The notes under the pieces are model-generated. The model saw only the letters and a program-made list of their open reading frames with translations, made no database searches and was not told where the DNA came from. A stretch of 64,000 nt of DNA from Vicinamibacteria bacterium (GTDB lineage Bacteria; Acidobacteriota; Vicinamibacteria; Fen-336): NCBI GenBank assembly GCA_025994075.1, contig JAMQGV010000018.1:1-64000 (forward strand). Direction: 5' to 3'. The position numbers and the translations under genes are program-made. Position 1 is the first letter of the stretch. Every line of letters starts with the position of its first letter. This document shows, one piece after another, positions 8,498 to 15,906 of the stretch.

Positions 8498-8785
8498 CTA
8501 CTTGGAGCCGAGAACGGCGTCCTTGGCGGCCTTGGCCACCACGAACTTCAGGCGCTTCCGGGCCGGGATCTTGATGGCCTCGCCCGTCTGCGGGTTGCGG
8601 CCCATGCGGGCCTTGTAGTTCCGGACGACGAGCTTCCCGACGCCGGGGATCGTGAAGCCGTTCTTGGCTTCCTTGTGGGCCATCGCGGCCAGGGTCTCGA
8701 GCGCCGCAGCGGCCGTCTTCTTCGGCACGTCGAGCTTCTCGGCCAGGGCGGCCACGATCTTCGACTTGGTCATCGGCTTCGCCAT
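8498..8785 (-). CDS. HU-family histone-like DNA-binding protein
   Basis: 95 residues, the normal size for HU/IHF subunits. The sequence has the N-terminal helical dimerisation part (MTKSKIVAALAEKL), the GVGKL turn, and the DNA-wrapping arm with the family signature GRNPQTGE followed by IPARK. It binds DNA non-specifically and bends it, and would act in nucleoid organisation. The ATG at 8785 is preceded by a strong AGGAGG site (minus strand, about 8796-8801), unlike many neighbours. It is monocistronic, with its own terminator and a TTGACA-type promoter about 80-110 bases upstream. Confidence 0.97.
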   Translation of the reverse strand: MAKPMTKSKIVAALAEKLDVPKKTAAAALETLAAMAHKEAKNGFTIPGVGKLVVRNYKARMGRNPQTGEAIKIPARKRLKFVVAKAAKDAVLGSK

Positions 8786-8862
8786 TCGAGTGAATCCTCC
8801 TAGTCAGACTCGTTCAAAGGAGCACGGGGTTGAAAGCGACCAGCTTTGACGAGTGCGCGCGC

Positions 8863-8893
8863 ATTGTACATGCGCCGCGAGTGCGACTGTCAA
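8863..8893 (-). promoter_or_regulatory. Sigma-70-type promoter of the HU gene
   Basis: Minus strand: TTGACA (8888-8893) and TACAAT (8863-8868) with a 19-base spacer; an alternative -10 (TGTACA, 8865-8870) gives 17. It would give a leader of about 70 bases containing the AGGAGG site. Confidence 0.5.
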
Positions 8894-8915
8894 GGACTTC
8901 GTGAAGGTGGCTCGC

Positions 8916-9278
8916 TCAGGGCCGCGCGGACGGCGCCTGCAGCGTGCGGACGACGAACACGACCTCTCCCGGCGCGGCCAGTCCCAACTCCTCGCGGGCG
9001 ATGCGCTCGATGGCCCGCGGGTCGGAGCGAAGCGCGCGGATCTCCTCGACGAGCCGTGCGTTCTCCGCGCGCAGTTCCTCGAGCTCGAGCCGGGCCTGCT
9101 CGGCCCGGGCCTGGCTCTTCCAGAGGGCGAGCATGCCGCCGTCGCCCAGGAACGAGCCGACGACCAGGGCGATGAACGCGACGCCGGAGAAGAGCATCAC
9201 CGCCTTGCGGCGGGTGCTGGGCGTGCGTTCGCGTTTCGAAAGCTGGACCTGAGGTGGCACTTTAAGACCTGAGTCCAA
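8916..9278 (-). CDS. ftsB: FtsB/DivIC-type septum formation initiator
   Basis: A 120-residue bitopic cell-division protein. A basic cytoplasmic tail (KRERTPSTRRK) precedes one membrane helix (about residues 27-46). A coiled coil follows (SQARAEQARLELEELRAEN...), ending in the family pattern RIAREELGLAAPGEVVFV. FtsB bridges FtsL and FtsQ in the divisome and helps activate septal peptidoglycan synthesis. The start is uncertain: TTG at 9278 has AGGATC just upstream, while GTG at 9260 would remove six residues. FtsB genes often sit near enolase, which is not in the window. Confidence 0.85.
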   Translation of the reverse strand: MDSGLKVPPQVQLSKRERTPSTRRKAVMLFSGVAFIALVVGSFLGDGGMLALWKSQARAEQARLELEELRAENARLVEEIRALRSDPRAIERIAREELGLAAPGEVVFVVRTLQAPSARP

Positions 9279-9300
9279 GATCCTACCCTGCTTGAATTCT

Positions 9301-9318
9301 GGCCGCTAAACAGCGGCC
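9301..9318. other. Small perfect hairpin spanning the stop codon of the DUF6788-like gene
   Basis: GGCCGCT and AGCGGCC (7-base arms) flank AAAC. The minus-strand TAG stop lies in the arm and loop. No T-tract follows on either strand, so it is not a clear intrinsic terminator. Confidence 0.4.
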
Positions 9319-9704
9319 GCCACTCCGACCCGGCGCCCGGCCGATTCCGCGGCCGCCGCCTGGTACTCCTTCATCAGTCCGACCAGCTCGTCGTTGACCT
9401 TCTTCAGTTCCTTCAGCCCCTCCCGGAACTCGCGGTGGGCGTCGACCAGCTCCTTGGCGGCGGCCGCCCCCTGCTCGTCGAGGTAGGCGAAGGTGGCCTT
9501 GCCGGCGCGGCGGGTCGAGAGCACGTAGTACGGCCCGTGCTTGTGGCCCTCCTGGCACACGCAGCCCTCCTTGCCGCACTCGGAGAAGCGGGCGAACAGC
9601 GAGCCGGGGAGCTGCTCGCGCAGCGCCAGCAGGCGCTCCACCAGCGCGCGCTGCTCGGCCAGCCGCTCCTGCACCCGCCGCCTGAGGTCGTCGATTCGTG
9701 CCAT
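9306..9704 (-). CDS. DUF6788-like protein with a Cys-rich knuckle and coiled coil
   Basis: 132 residues. An N-terminal helix (MARIDDLRRRVQERLAEQRALVERL) leads to a cysteine knuckle CGKEGCVCQEGHKHGPYY, then a beta-rich stretch and a C-terminal helix. From memory this matches DUF6788, a family often found near transposases; no transposase is seen here, so it is an orphan. The knuckle could bind zinc. I chose ATG 9704 over the upstream TTG at 9737 because a TTGACA/TACTCT promoter ends at 9737, so the TTG would precede the transcription start. A large inverted repeat covers the space between -10 and ATG. Function is unknown. Confidence 0.75.
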   Translation of the reverse strand: MARIDDLRRRVQERLAEQRALVERLLALREQLPGSLFARFSECGKEGCVCQEGHKHGPYYVLSTRRAGKATFAYLDEQGAAAAKELVDAHREFREGLKELKKVNDELVGLMKEYQAAAAESAGRRVGVAAAV

Positions 9705-9706
9705 TT

Positions 9707-9738
9707 CTTGCAGTACGTTTATAAAAAAGTGCTGCAAG
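9707..9738. repeat. Inverted repeat (operator-like) between -10 and start of the DUF6788-like gene
   Basis: Arms CTTGCAGTAC (9707-9716) and GTGCTGCAAG (9729-9738) pair with one mismatch across an A/T-rich 12-base centre. It begins 2 bases upstream of the ATG and touches the -10, so a bound protein would block initiation. Confidence 0.6.
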
Positions 9739-9765
9739 AGTAGACGCGGGGAGTGGAGCTGTCAA
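9737..9765 (-). promoter_or_regulatory. Sigma-70-type promoter of the DUF6788-like gene
   Basis: Minus strand TTGACA (9760-9765), 17-base spacer, TACTCT (9737-9742). This is one of the best canonical promoters in the window, and it fixes the translation start at ATG 9704. Confidence 0.65.
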
Positions 9766-9827
9766 CGCCTTTCTGGCGGCCGGGCTAGGATTCCGGGCGG
9801 GCGGGGGACCGCTGGAGGGCGCCGACG

Positions 9828-10229
9828 ATGTGGCTGGTGAAGACGGAGCCGGAGGAGTACTCGTTCGCGCGGCTTTGCGCGGAGAAGAGCGGGGTGTGGG
9901 ACGGGGTCACCAACCCGGCCGCGCAGAAGAACCTGCGCGCGATGCAGGTGGGCGAGAAGGTGTTCGTCTACCACACGGGCGGCGAGAAGGCGGTGGTCGG
10001 CGTCGCGAAGGTCGCGGGCGCGGCCCGCATCGACCCGAAGTACCCGAACGGCAAGCTGGTGGTGGTCGACCTGGAGCCGGTCGCCGCGCTCGCGCGGCCG
10101 GTGACGCTCGCCGAGATCAAGGCGCTGCCGCTGTTCGCGGACAGCCCGCTGGTGCGCCAGGGGCGGCTGTCGGTGGTCCCGCTGACCGCACCACAGGTGA
10201 AGGCGATCGAGGAGCTGGGACGGAAGTGA
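9828..10229 (+). CDS. EVE domain protein
   Basis: 133 residues forming a single EVE domain (PUA-like fold), related to human THYN1 and bacterial YcaQ-type small proteins. Typical features are the start MWLVKTEPEEYS, then WDGVTNPAAQKNLRAM, then VGEKVFVYHTG. EVE domains bind modified bases in DNA or RNA and are often linked to restriction or modified-nucleotide biology; no restriction gene is nearby. The leader carries a GGAGGG-like site about 10 bases before the ATG. The TGA stop overlaps the GTG of cutA (GTGA at 10226-10229), so the two are co-translated. Confidence 0.9.
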   Translation: MWLVKTEPEEYSFARLCAEKSGVWDGVTNPAAQKNLRAMQVGEKVFVYHTGGEKAVVGVAKVAGAARIDPKYPNGKLVVVDLEPVAALARPVTLAEIKALPLFADSPLVRQGRLSVVPLTAPQVKAIEELGRK

Positions 10230-10573
10230 GCGGGGCTGGCGCGGACGCGCTCGTCGTCCTGTGCACGGTGGCGGAGGCGGCGGACGCCGACCGGATCGCG
10301 CGCGCCCTCGTCGAGCAGCAACTCGCGGCCTGCGTCCACGTGCTGCCGCGGGGGACCTCGACCTACCGCTGGCAGGGCGCGGTGGAACAGGCGCAGGAGC
10401 ACCAGCTCGTGATCAAGACCGCGGCCGAGCGATTCGAGGCCCTGCGCGCGGCCCTCGTGCGCCTCCACCCCTACGAGGTCCCGGAACTGATCGCGCTCCC
10501 GATCACCGCGGCCCACCCCCCGTACCTGGAGTGGCTCCTGGAGCAGTCGCGGGCGCCCGAGGGCCCGGTCTGA
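10226..10573 (+). CDS. cutA: CutA1-family divalent-cation tolerance protein
   Basis: 115 residues, the usual CutA1 length. Family marks are LVVLCTVAEAADADRIARALVEQQLAACVHVLP, a trimer-forming ferredoxin-like fold, the HPYEVPE strand and the C-terminal YLEWL. CutA was named from copper-sensitivity mutants in E. coli, but its molecular role remains unsettled. The GTG start overlaps the stop of the EVE gene; frame and homology both begin there. It is convergent with the methyltransferase, 7 bases between stops. Confidence 0.92.
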   Translation: MSGAGADALVVLCTVAEAADADRIARALVEQQLAACVHVLPRGTSTYRWQGAVEQAQEHQLVIKTAAERFEALRAALVRLHPYEVPELIALPITAAHPPYLEWLLEQSRAPEGPV

Positions 10574-10580
10574 GCGACCC

Positions 10581-11657
10581 TCAGCGCAGGCGGTAGAAGG
10601 TCCAGCCGTCGTGGGGGACGTCGAGGATCTCGGCGTCCGTGAAGCCCGCCTCGTGCGCGTAGGCGCGCAGGGTGTCGGGGCGCATCGCCGCGCCGGTGCC
10701 GGCGGGCCGGGGGCCGCTCATGCTCGAGGCGAGGCAGGAGAGCACGCTCCAGCCGTACACGAAGCGGTCGAGGTCGCTGCCGGGGGCGGAGAACGCCGGC
10801 GGCACCTTCAGGTCGACCACCAGCACCGTGCCGCCCGAAGTGGTCAGGCGGCGCAGCGTGCGCAAGGCCTCGATCGGGCGCGGCATGTCGTGCAGCGCCT
10901 CGAACACCATGGCCAGGTCGTAGTCGCCGACGAGCTGCGGGTCGGCGGCATCCCGCGTCTCGAACCGCACGCGGTCGCCGACGCCGGCGGCGCGCGCGTG
11001 CGCGCGCGCCATCTCCACGCTCGCGGGGTCGACGTCGAAGCCGTCGACCGTGACCGCCGGAAAGGCGCGGGCGAGGCCGATCGCGGACCAGCCGGCGCCG
11101 CAGCCGAGGTCGGCGACGCGCGCCGGAGGCCTGGCGCGCAGCCGCGCCTGGAGGCCCGGCACCGCCGCGATCCAGTCCGCCATCTCCGTCAGGTAGGCGA
11201 CGCGGCCGAGGCTCGCCTGGGCGACGCGGGCGTCGTCGTCGTGGTCGGTCGCGGCGATGCCGCCTCCCTCGCGGAAGGCCGCGAGCAGGGACGGCATCTG
11301 GCGCGAGAGCGGCAGCAGGCTCAGCGGACGGTCGCCCTGCCACAGCGGGTCGTCGCGCTCGACCAGCACGCGCGCGTGGGCCCGCGGCAGCGAGTAGCGG
11401 CGCTCCGCCGGCGCCGCCTCCACGTCGTCCACCTCCAGCACGCCCGTGACGGCCTGCTGCTCGAGCCACTCGCGCACGTAGCGCTCGTGCGTGCCGGTGC
11501 CGGCGGCCAGCTCGCGCGCCGTCAGCGAGCGGGCGGCAGCCAGCGCATCGTAGAAGCCGAGTTGGCGTCCGAGGTAGCCGGCCAGCACGTCGAAGTAGCC
11601 GAGCGTGGCCTGTTGCAGCCGCGCCGCGAATGCCTGGGCCGGATCGTCGGGCTCCAT
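10581..11657 (-). CDS. Class I SAM-dependent methyltransferase with N-terminal winged-helix-like domain
   Basis: 358 residues. The N-terminal half (about 1-150) is helical and winged-helix-like, with the ELAAGTGTHERYVREWLEQ pattern seen in dimerising O-methyltransferase-type enzymes. The C-terminal half is a Rossmann methyltransferase, with motif I VADLGCGAGWSAI, DGFDVDP for the ribose-binding acidic residue, and MVFEALHDMP. The substrate is unknown; related proteins are usually annotated only as class I methyltransferases. The ATG at 11657 has no Shine-Dalgarno site and has TACAGT 8 bases upstream, so the message is probably leaderless. Confidence 0.85.
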   Translation of the reverse strand: MEPDDPAQAFAARLQQATLGYFDVLAGYLGRQLGFYDALAAARSLTARELAAGTGTHERYVREWLEQQAVTGVLEVDDVEAAPAERRYSLPRAHARVLVERDDPLWQGDRPLSLLPLSRQMPSLLAAFREGGGIAATDHDDDARVAQASLGRVAYLTEMADWIAAVPGLQARLRARPPARVADLGCGAGWSAIGLARAFPAVTVDGFDVDPASVEMARAHARAAGVGDRVRFETRDAADPQLVGDYDLAMVFEALHDMPRPIEALRTLRRLTTSGGTVLVVDLKVPPAFSAPGSDLDRFVYGWSVLSCLASSMSGPRPAGTGAAMRPDTLRAYAHEAGFTDAEILDVPHDGWTFYRLR

Positions 11658-11665
11658 CGTCCGCG

Positions 11666-11671
11666 ACTGTA
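11666..11671 (-). promoter_or_regulatory. Candidate -10 (TACAGT) for the methyltransferase gene
   Basis: TACAGT on the minus strand, 8 bases before ATG 11657; no Shine-Dalgarno sequence intervenes and no clear -35 is seen. Confidence 0.4.
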
Positions 11672-11711
11672 GCAGCGCCGGGGCGGAAGCTCCGCCCCGG
11701 CGCACGTGACG

Positions 11712-12254
11712 CTACTGCGCCGGCGGGAGCGGGGCGGGGACCTTGTTCTTGATCGGGGTCAGGGACATGAAGTAGGCGTACATGTCCTTGATGTGATCGT
11801 CCGTGGCGTGGGACAGGGGCAGCAGCGGCATCGGCGGCAGGATCGGGCGGCCCTTGCCCATGTGGCGGCCGGTGCGCAGCGCCTGCACGAAGTTCTCCTC
11901 GGTCCAGGTGCCGATGCCGGTCTCCTTGTCGGGGGTCAGGTTGGCCGAGAAGCTCGTGCCCCACGGGCCCGACCACGCGGTCATCGTGCCGGTGCCCGTG
12001 AACAGCCAGGGCCCGGGCGGCAGCTTCGGAGCGGGCGGCAGCACCATCGACTCCGGGTGGCCGGCGTAGGCCATCGTCTCGTCGGGCTGCGGCCCGTTGG
12101 GGCCGAGCTTGTGCGCGGTGTGGCAGTCGGCGCAGCCGGACGTCAGAACCAGGTACTTGCCGCGCTCGATGCGCGACTGGGCGGCGTCGTCCGCGGCGGC
12201 GGCGGGTGCGACTCCGAGCGCGGCAAGGGCCAGGACGGCGATCCCCATCTTCAT
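11712..12254 (-). CDS. Secreted monoheme c-type cytochrome
   Basis: 180 residues with a signal peptide (MKMGIAVLALAALGVAPAAAA). One heme site, CADCH, is near residue 40. The downstream patterns GTSFSANLTPD, TWTEENFVQALRTGRHMGKGRP and LPPMP occur in cytochrome subunits that accept electrons from periplasmic dehydrogenases; Met in the LPPMP region is the likely distal ligand. It is the last gene of the GAF-SpoIIE / diheme / monoheme operon. The ATG has a strong GAGGAGGA site. The electron donor is not identified; the diheme protein encoded just upstream is an obvious partner. Confidence 0.88.
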   Translation of the reverse strand: MKMGIAVLALAALGVAPAAAADDAAQSRIERGKYLVLTSGCADCHTAHKLGPNGPQPDETMAYAGHPESMVLPPAPKLPPGPWLFTGTGTMTAWSGPWGTSFSANLTPDKETGIGTWTEENFVQALRTGRHMGKGRPILPPMPLLPLSHATDDHIKDMYAYFMSLTPIKNKVPAPLPPAQ

Positions 12255-12284
12255 CCTTCGGTCTTCCTCCTCATTGGTCCGGTT

Positions 12285-13379
12285 TCAGTCGTGCACGACG
12301 GGAAGGTCTTCGGCGATCCAGGCGCGGATCAGCGCCACGGCCTCGCGGTCGACGCGCTCCGAGCCCAGCGGCGGCATCTGGCGCAGCGGGTGGCGCGACT
12401 CCATGCGCTGCACGAGCGCGCTGCGGCCGGGGTCGCCCGCGACGATGCGAAGTCCCGCGCCGCCGGGAACGCCTTCGACGGGGCTGCCGGCCGGCCGGCC
12501 CGGCGCCGTGCGCAGCGCATCGTGGCTGCCGGCCGCGTCGCCGGGGGCCACCCGCAGCCACAAGCCGGCCGAAGCCGCCTCGTCGTCGGGGTGATGGCAC
12601 GTGCCGCAGTTCGCGTGCAGGTAGCCGAGCGCGGCGCGCTCGCGCGGGCTGCGCGCCGTGATGCGGGCGGACGCGCCGCCGTCCGCGGGGGCGGGCGACA
12701 GCCGGCCGGCCGCTACGAGTCCGGCGAGGTCGAGCATGCCCGGCTCGAACGGCTCGGCGTGGGGCGCCAGCGGGTCGCGCTCCGGGGCGAGCTGCACCGC
12801 GCCGAAGCCGAGCACCGCGTCGCGGCCCGCGGCCTCGTGGCACACCGCGCAGTCGGCGACGCCGGGGATGTCGTGGCGCACGCCTTCGCCCGCGTCGGCG
12901 TGGTCGCGCAGGCCGCGCGCCGGCGCCAGGGTGGCCTCGGTCTGCGCCTCGTTCCACACGTAGGCCGCGTAGAGCCAGGTGCCGTCCGCGCGTTTCTCCA
13001 TGTAGCGGGTCTCGACCTTGCGCCCGCCGAACGCGAACTCCTTCCAGAAGCGGGTGCCGGCCGGGAACACCCACGCGCCGGGCCGCGAGGCGTCGATCGT
13101 CGCGCCGGCCGGCAGCGACACCCAGCGCCGCTTGGCCGCCCCGTCCGTCCACAGCGGGTAGACGGGAGCGTAGCGGGAGAGCCCGGGCCCGTCGTCGCCG
13201 GCCAGGCCCGTCGCGGCCAGCATCGCCGGCGCTGCGCGATCGGCGGCGCCACCGGCGGAGAGAGCCGCGCCGAGGCACACGAGCGACGCCCATCGCCACC
13301 CCGATCTCGTCGCGCCTCGCACCCGTCGAGAGACGGTGCGGGGAGCGGGCGGGTTCCGTGGCGCCGTGATCCCGGTCAC
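12285..13379 (-). CDS. Diheme c-type cytochrome of the SO2930-like group
   Basis: 364 residues exported by an N-terminal hydrophobic segment (WASLVCLGAALSAGGAA). The N-terminal half has YPLWTDGAAKRRWVSLPAG and FPAGTRFWKEFAFGG, characteristic of SO2930-like proteins. Two heme sites follow, CAVCH and CGTCH; the C-terminal QMPPLGSERVD may give a Met ligand. The assignment to the SO2930 group is from memory of the family pattern. The GTG start overlaps the TGA stop of the SpoIIE-type phosphatase (GTGA at 13376-13379), which is an unexpected coupling of a cytoplasmic regulator to periplasmic cytochromes. A downstream start is possible. Confidence 0.82.
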   Translation of the reverse strand: MTGITAPRNPPAPRTVSRRVRGATRSGWRWASLVCLGAALSAGGAADRAAPAMLAATGLAGDDGPGLSRYAPVYPLWTDGAAKRRWVSLPAGATIDASRPGAWVFPAGTRFWKEFAFGGRKVETRYMEKRADGTWLYAAYVWNEAQTEATLAPARGLRDHADAGEGVRHDIPGVADCAVCHEAAGRDAVLGFGAVQLAPERDPLAPHAEPFEPGMLDLAGLVAAGRLSPAPADGGASARITARSPRERAALGYLHANCGTCHHPDDEAASAGLWLRVAPGDAAGSHDALRTAPGRPAGSPVEGVPGGAGLRIVAGDPGRSALVQRMESRHPLRQMPPLGSERVDREAVALIRAWIAEDLPVVHD

Positions 13380-15832
13380 CCGCGGGCCCCGAGGTAGCGC
13401 ACGGCCAGCGCGGTGATGTCGTCCGACGGCGGCGCGCCCGCGGCGTGCTCCTTCACCGCGGCGAAGCTGTGGCCCACGAGGTCGGCGCTCGAAACCCCCG
13501 CGCGCGCGGCGAGCAGCACCTCGAGCCGCGCGGGCGTGAACTCCTCGCCGCCCGGCGACAGCGCCTCAGTCACGCCGTCGGTGTAGAGGTACAGCGCGTC
13601 GCCCGCGGCCAGCGTCACCGCCGCCGACTCGTAGCCGGGGCCGTCCATCAGGCCCAGCGGCAGGCCGAGGCCACCGTGCAGCGGTTCGACGCGGCCGTCC
13701 GCCCGCACGATGTACGGCGGGTTGTGGCCGGCGTTCGCGAAAGCGAGCGCGCCGGTCGCGAGGTCGAGGCGGCCGAGGAAAGTGGTCACGTACAGCCCGC
13801 GCTCGTTGTCGCGGTACAGCTCGCGGTTGACCCGCTCGAACAGCGCGCCGGGGCCGAGGCTGGCGCTGCCCATCGCGGCTCGCAGCAGCGTCTTCGCCAT
13901 CGTCATGAACAGCGCGGCGCCGATGCCCTTGCCGGAGACGTCGCCCAGCGTGAACCACAGCGCGCCGTCCTTGACCAGGAAGTCGTAGAGGTCGCCGCCC
14001 ACCGAGCGGGCCGGTTCCAGCCGCGCCGCGATCTCGAACTCCGCCGCGGCCGGGAACACCCGCGGCAGCATCGCCATCTGGATGTCGTGGGCGAGGCGCA
14101 GGCCGTGCTCGATCTTCTGCTTGTCGACGAAGGCCTCGACCAGCCGGGCGCGGTCGAGGGCGACCGCGGCATGGGACGCGAACGCCGAGAGCAGCGCCTC
14201 GTCCTGCGCGCCGAACGGTCCGGCTGCCTTGTTCATCACCTCCAGCACGCCGATCAGGCGCCCGGCGTGGGTGTACATCGGCGCGCACAGCAGCGAGCGG
14301 ATCGGCGCGCCGCCGGCGGGTTCGAGGGCAGGGTCGAAGCGGTGGTCTCGCGTCGCGTCGGCCACGTTGACGATCGCCCCCGAGCGCGCCGAGTGGCCGG
14401 CGAAGCCGACGCCGACCGGCACCCGCAGCGGACGCGCCGCGGCGTCGCCCGGCTCGCGGCTGCGCAGCACGTCCTCCTTCTCGTCGTGGACCCACAGCCG
14501 GCTGCGCTCCGCGTCGACCACCCCGCGGGCGCGGGACAGGATCACCGCGAGCTGGGAGTCGAGGTCGGCGGCGCCGGACAGCGCCTCGCTCGCCTCCAGC
14601 AGCGAGCGCAGGCGCTGGATCGTCGCGTTGAGGTCGTCGACCATGCGCGCGTTCTGCATCGCGATCGCCGTCTGCGCGCAGAACGCGGCCAGGTGCTCGA
14701 GGTCGCCTGCCGCGAACGCCCCGCCGCGCTTGTCGAGCGCCTCGACCACCGCCACGGTCGCGCCGTCGCGGTCGCGCACGGGCAGGCAGGCGAGCGAGCG
14801 GGTGACGCGCCCGGCCTTCGCGTCGAGCGTGCGGTCGAAGCGCGGGTCGGCCGCCGGGTCGGCCAGCACGATGCCTTCGCCGGAGCGGAACACGAGGTCG
14901 GCGATCTCCGGGTGCGACGGCCCGACGCCCGCTCCGGCGTCTTCGCTGGTCATGCCCCACAGCTCGCCGCTGCGGCGATCGCGGACCAGCAGCGTGACCC
15001 GCTCGGCGTCGAGCACCGAGGCGGCCGTGGCGGCGATGCGGCCGAGCAGCGGGCGCAGGTCGACCTCGCGCGAGAGCGCCGCGCTGACCTCGAGGAACTG
15101 AGACTCCTCGGACCGCGCGCGCCGCACCTCCTCGTGCAGCATCGCGTTGGCGAGCGCCGTGGCGGCGGGTGCCGCCAGCGCCTCCAGCAGCTTGACGTCC
15201 TCGTCGTCGAAGCCGCGCCGGCGCTTGTTCAGCACCTGCGCCACGCCGACCGTCTCGGCGTGGCCCGCGCGCACGTGCTTGAGCGGGACGCAGAGCAGGT
15301 CGCGGGTGCGGAAGCCGGTCTCCTCGTCGACCCGGGTGTTGAAGCGCGGGTCGGCGTAGGCGTCCGGGATCAGCAGCGGCTGGCCGCTCGCGAACACGGC
15401 GCCGGCGATGCCCTGGTTGGCGGGGAAGCGGATCTCCGCGTCGAGGCCCGAGGCGACCTTGGTGACCAGCTCGCCCGTGCGCTTGTCGTAGAGGAACACC
15501 GAGCAGCGCTCGGCCTCGAGGAAGTCGCAGATCAGTTCGACCAGCCGCGGCAGCAGCACGTCGACGAACAGCGAGTCGGAGAGCTGGCGCGAGATCAGCA
15601 GCAGCGCCGAGGTCTTGCGCAGCAGCGCCGACAGCCGGGACAGGAAGCCGTCGCGGTCCTGGCGGTCGAGCTTGCCGAGGATGCGGCGGACGTCCGCCTC
15701 CTCCAGGTTGCGCCGCACGAGCTCGGTGACCACGTCGATGTCGACGACGGTCTCGACGAGCGCCCGCTGGTAGTCGGCGGGCAGGTCGCGATGCGGCTCC
15801 TCGGGCAGGCCGAGGGGGGAGGGCTCGGTCAT
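13376..15832 (-). CDS. Triple-GAF SpoIIE-type Ser/Thr phosphatase
   Basis: 818 residues, no membrane segment. A helical N-terminal region (about 1-70) is followed by three GAF domains (about 80-245, 265-415 and 440-600) and a PP2C/SpoIIE phosphatase (about 610-815). Metal-binding motifs are present: GGDLYDFL, DVSGKG and DDITALAV. Proteins of this plan (RsbU-like) dephosphorylate anti-anti-sigma factors in response to ligands bound by the GAF domains. No sigma, anti-sigma or STAS gene is in the window, so its target is unknown. It heads the cytochrome operon. A TACGAT hexamer about 32 bases before the ATG may be the -10. Confidence 0.92.
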   Translation of the reverse strand: MTEPSPLGLPEEPHRDLPADYQRALVETVVDIDVVTELVRRNLEEADVRRILGKLDRQDRDGFLSRLSALLRKTSALLLISRQLSDSLFVDVLLPRLVELICDFLEAERCSVFLYDKRTGELVTKVASGLDAEIRFPANQGIAGAVFASGQPLLIPDAYADPRFNTRVDEETGFRTRDLLCVPLKHVRAGHAETVGVAQVLNKRRRGFDDEDVKLLEALAAPAATALANAMLHEEVRRARSEESQFLEVSAALSREVDLRPLLGRIAATAASVLDAERVTLLVRDRRSGELWGMTSEDAGAGVGPSHPEIADLVFRSGEGIVLADPAADPRFDRTLDAKAGRVTRSLACLPVRDRDGATVAVVEALDKRGGAFAAGDLEHLAAFCAQTAIAMQNARMVDDLNATIQRLRSLLEASEALSGAADLDSQLAVILSRARGVVDAERSRLWVHDEKEDVLRSREPGDAAARPLRVPVGVGFAGHSARSGAIVNVADATRDHRFDPALEPAGGAPIRSLLCAPMYTHAGRLIGVLEVMNKAAGPFGAQDEALLSAFASHAAVALDRARLVEAFVDKQKIEHGLRLAHDIQMAMLPRVFPAAAEFEIAARLEPARSVGGDLYDFLVKDGALWFTLGDVSGKGIGAALFMTMAKTLLRAAMGSASLGPGALFERVNRELYRDNERGLYVTTFLGRLDLATGALAFANAGHNPPYIVRADGRVEPLHGGLGLPLGLMDGPGYESAAVTLAAGDALYLYTDGVTEALSPGGEEFTPARLEVLLAARAGVSSADLVGHSFAAVKEHAAGAPPSDDITALAVRYLGARG

Positions 15833-15906
15833 TCGGTTCCAGGCGGCTCCAGAGGTATCCAGCGGATCGTACACCGGGCCCGGGAGTGACCCGCTGGCGC
15901 ACCGCG

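Noticed and set aside
9705..9737. Upstream TTG start for the DUF6788-like gene
   Set aside because: TTG at 9737 falls inside the -10 of a TTGACA/TACTCT promoter, so it would not be transcribed; ATG 9704 is preferred.
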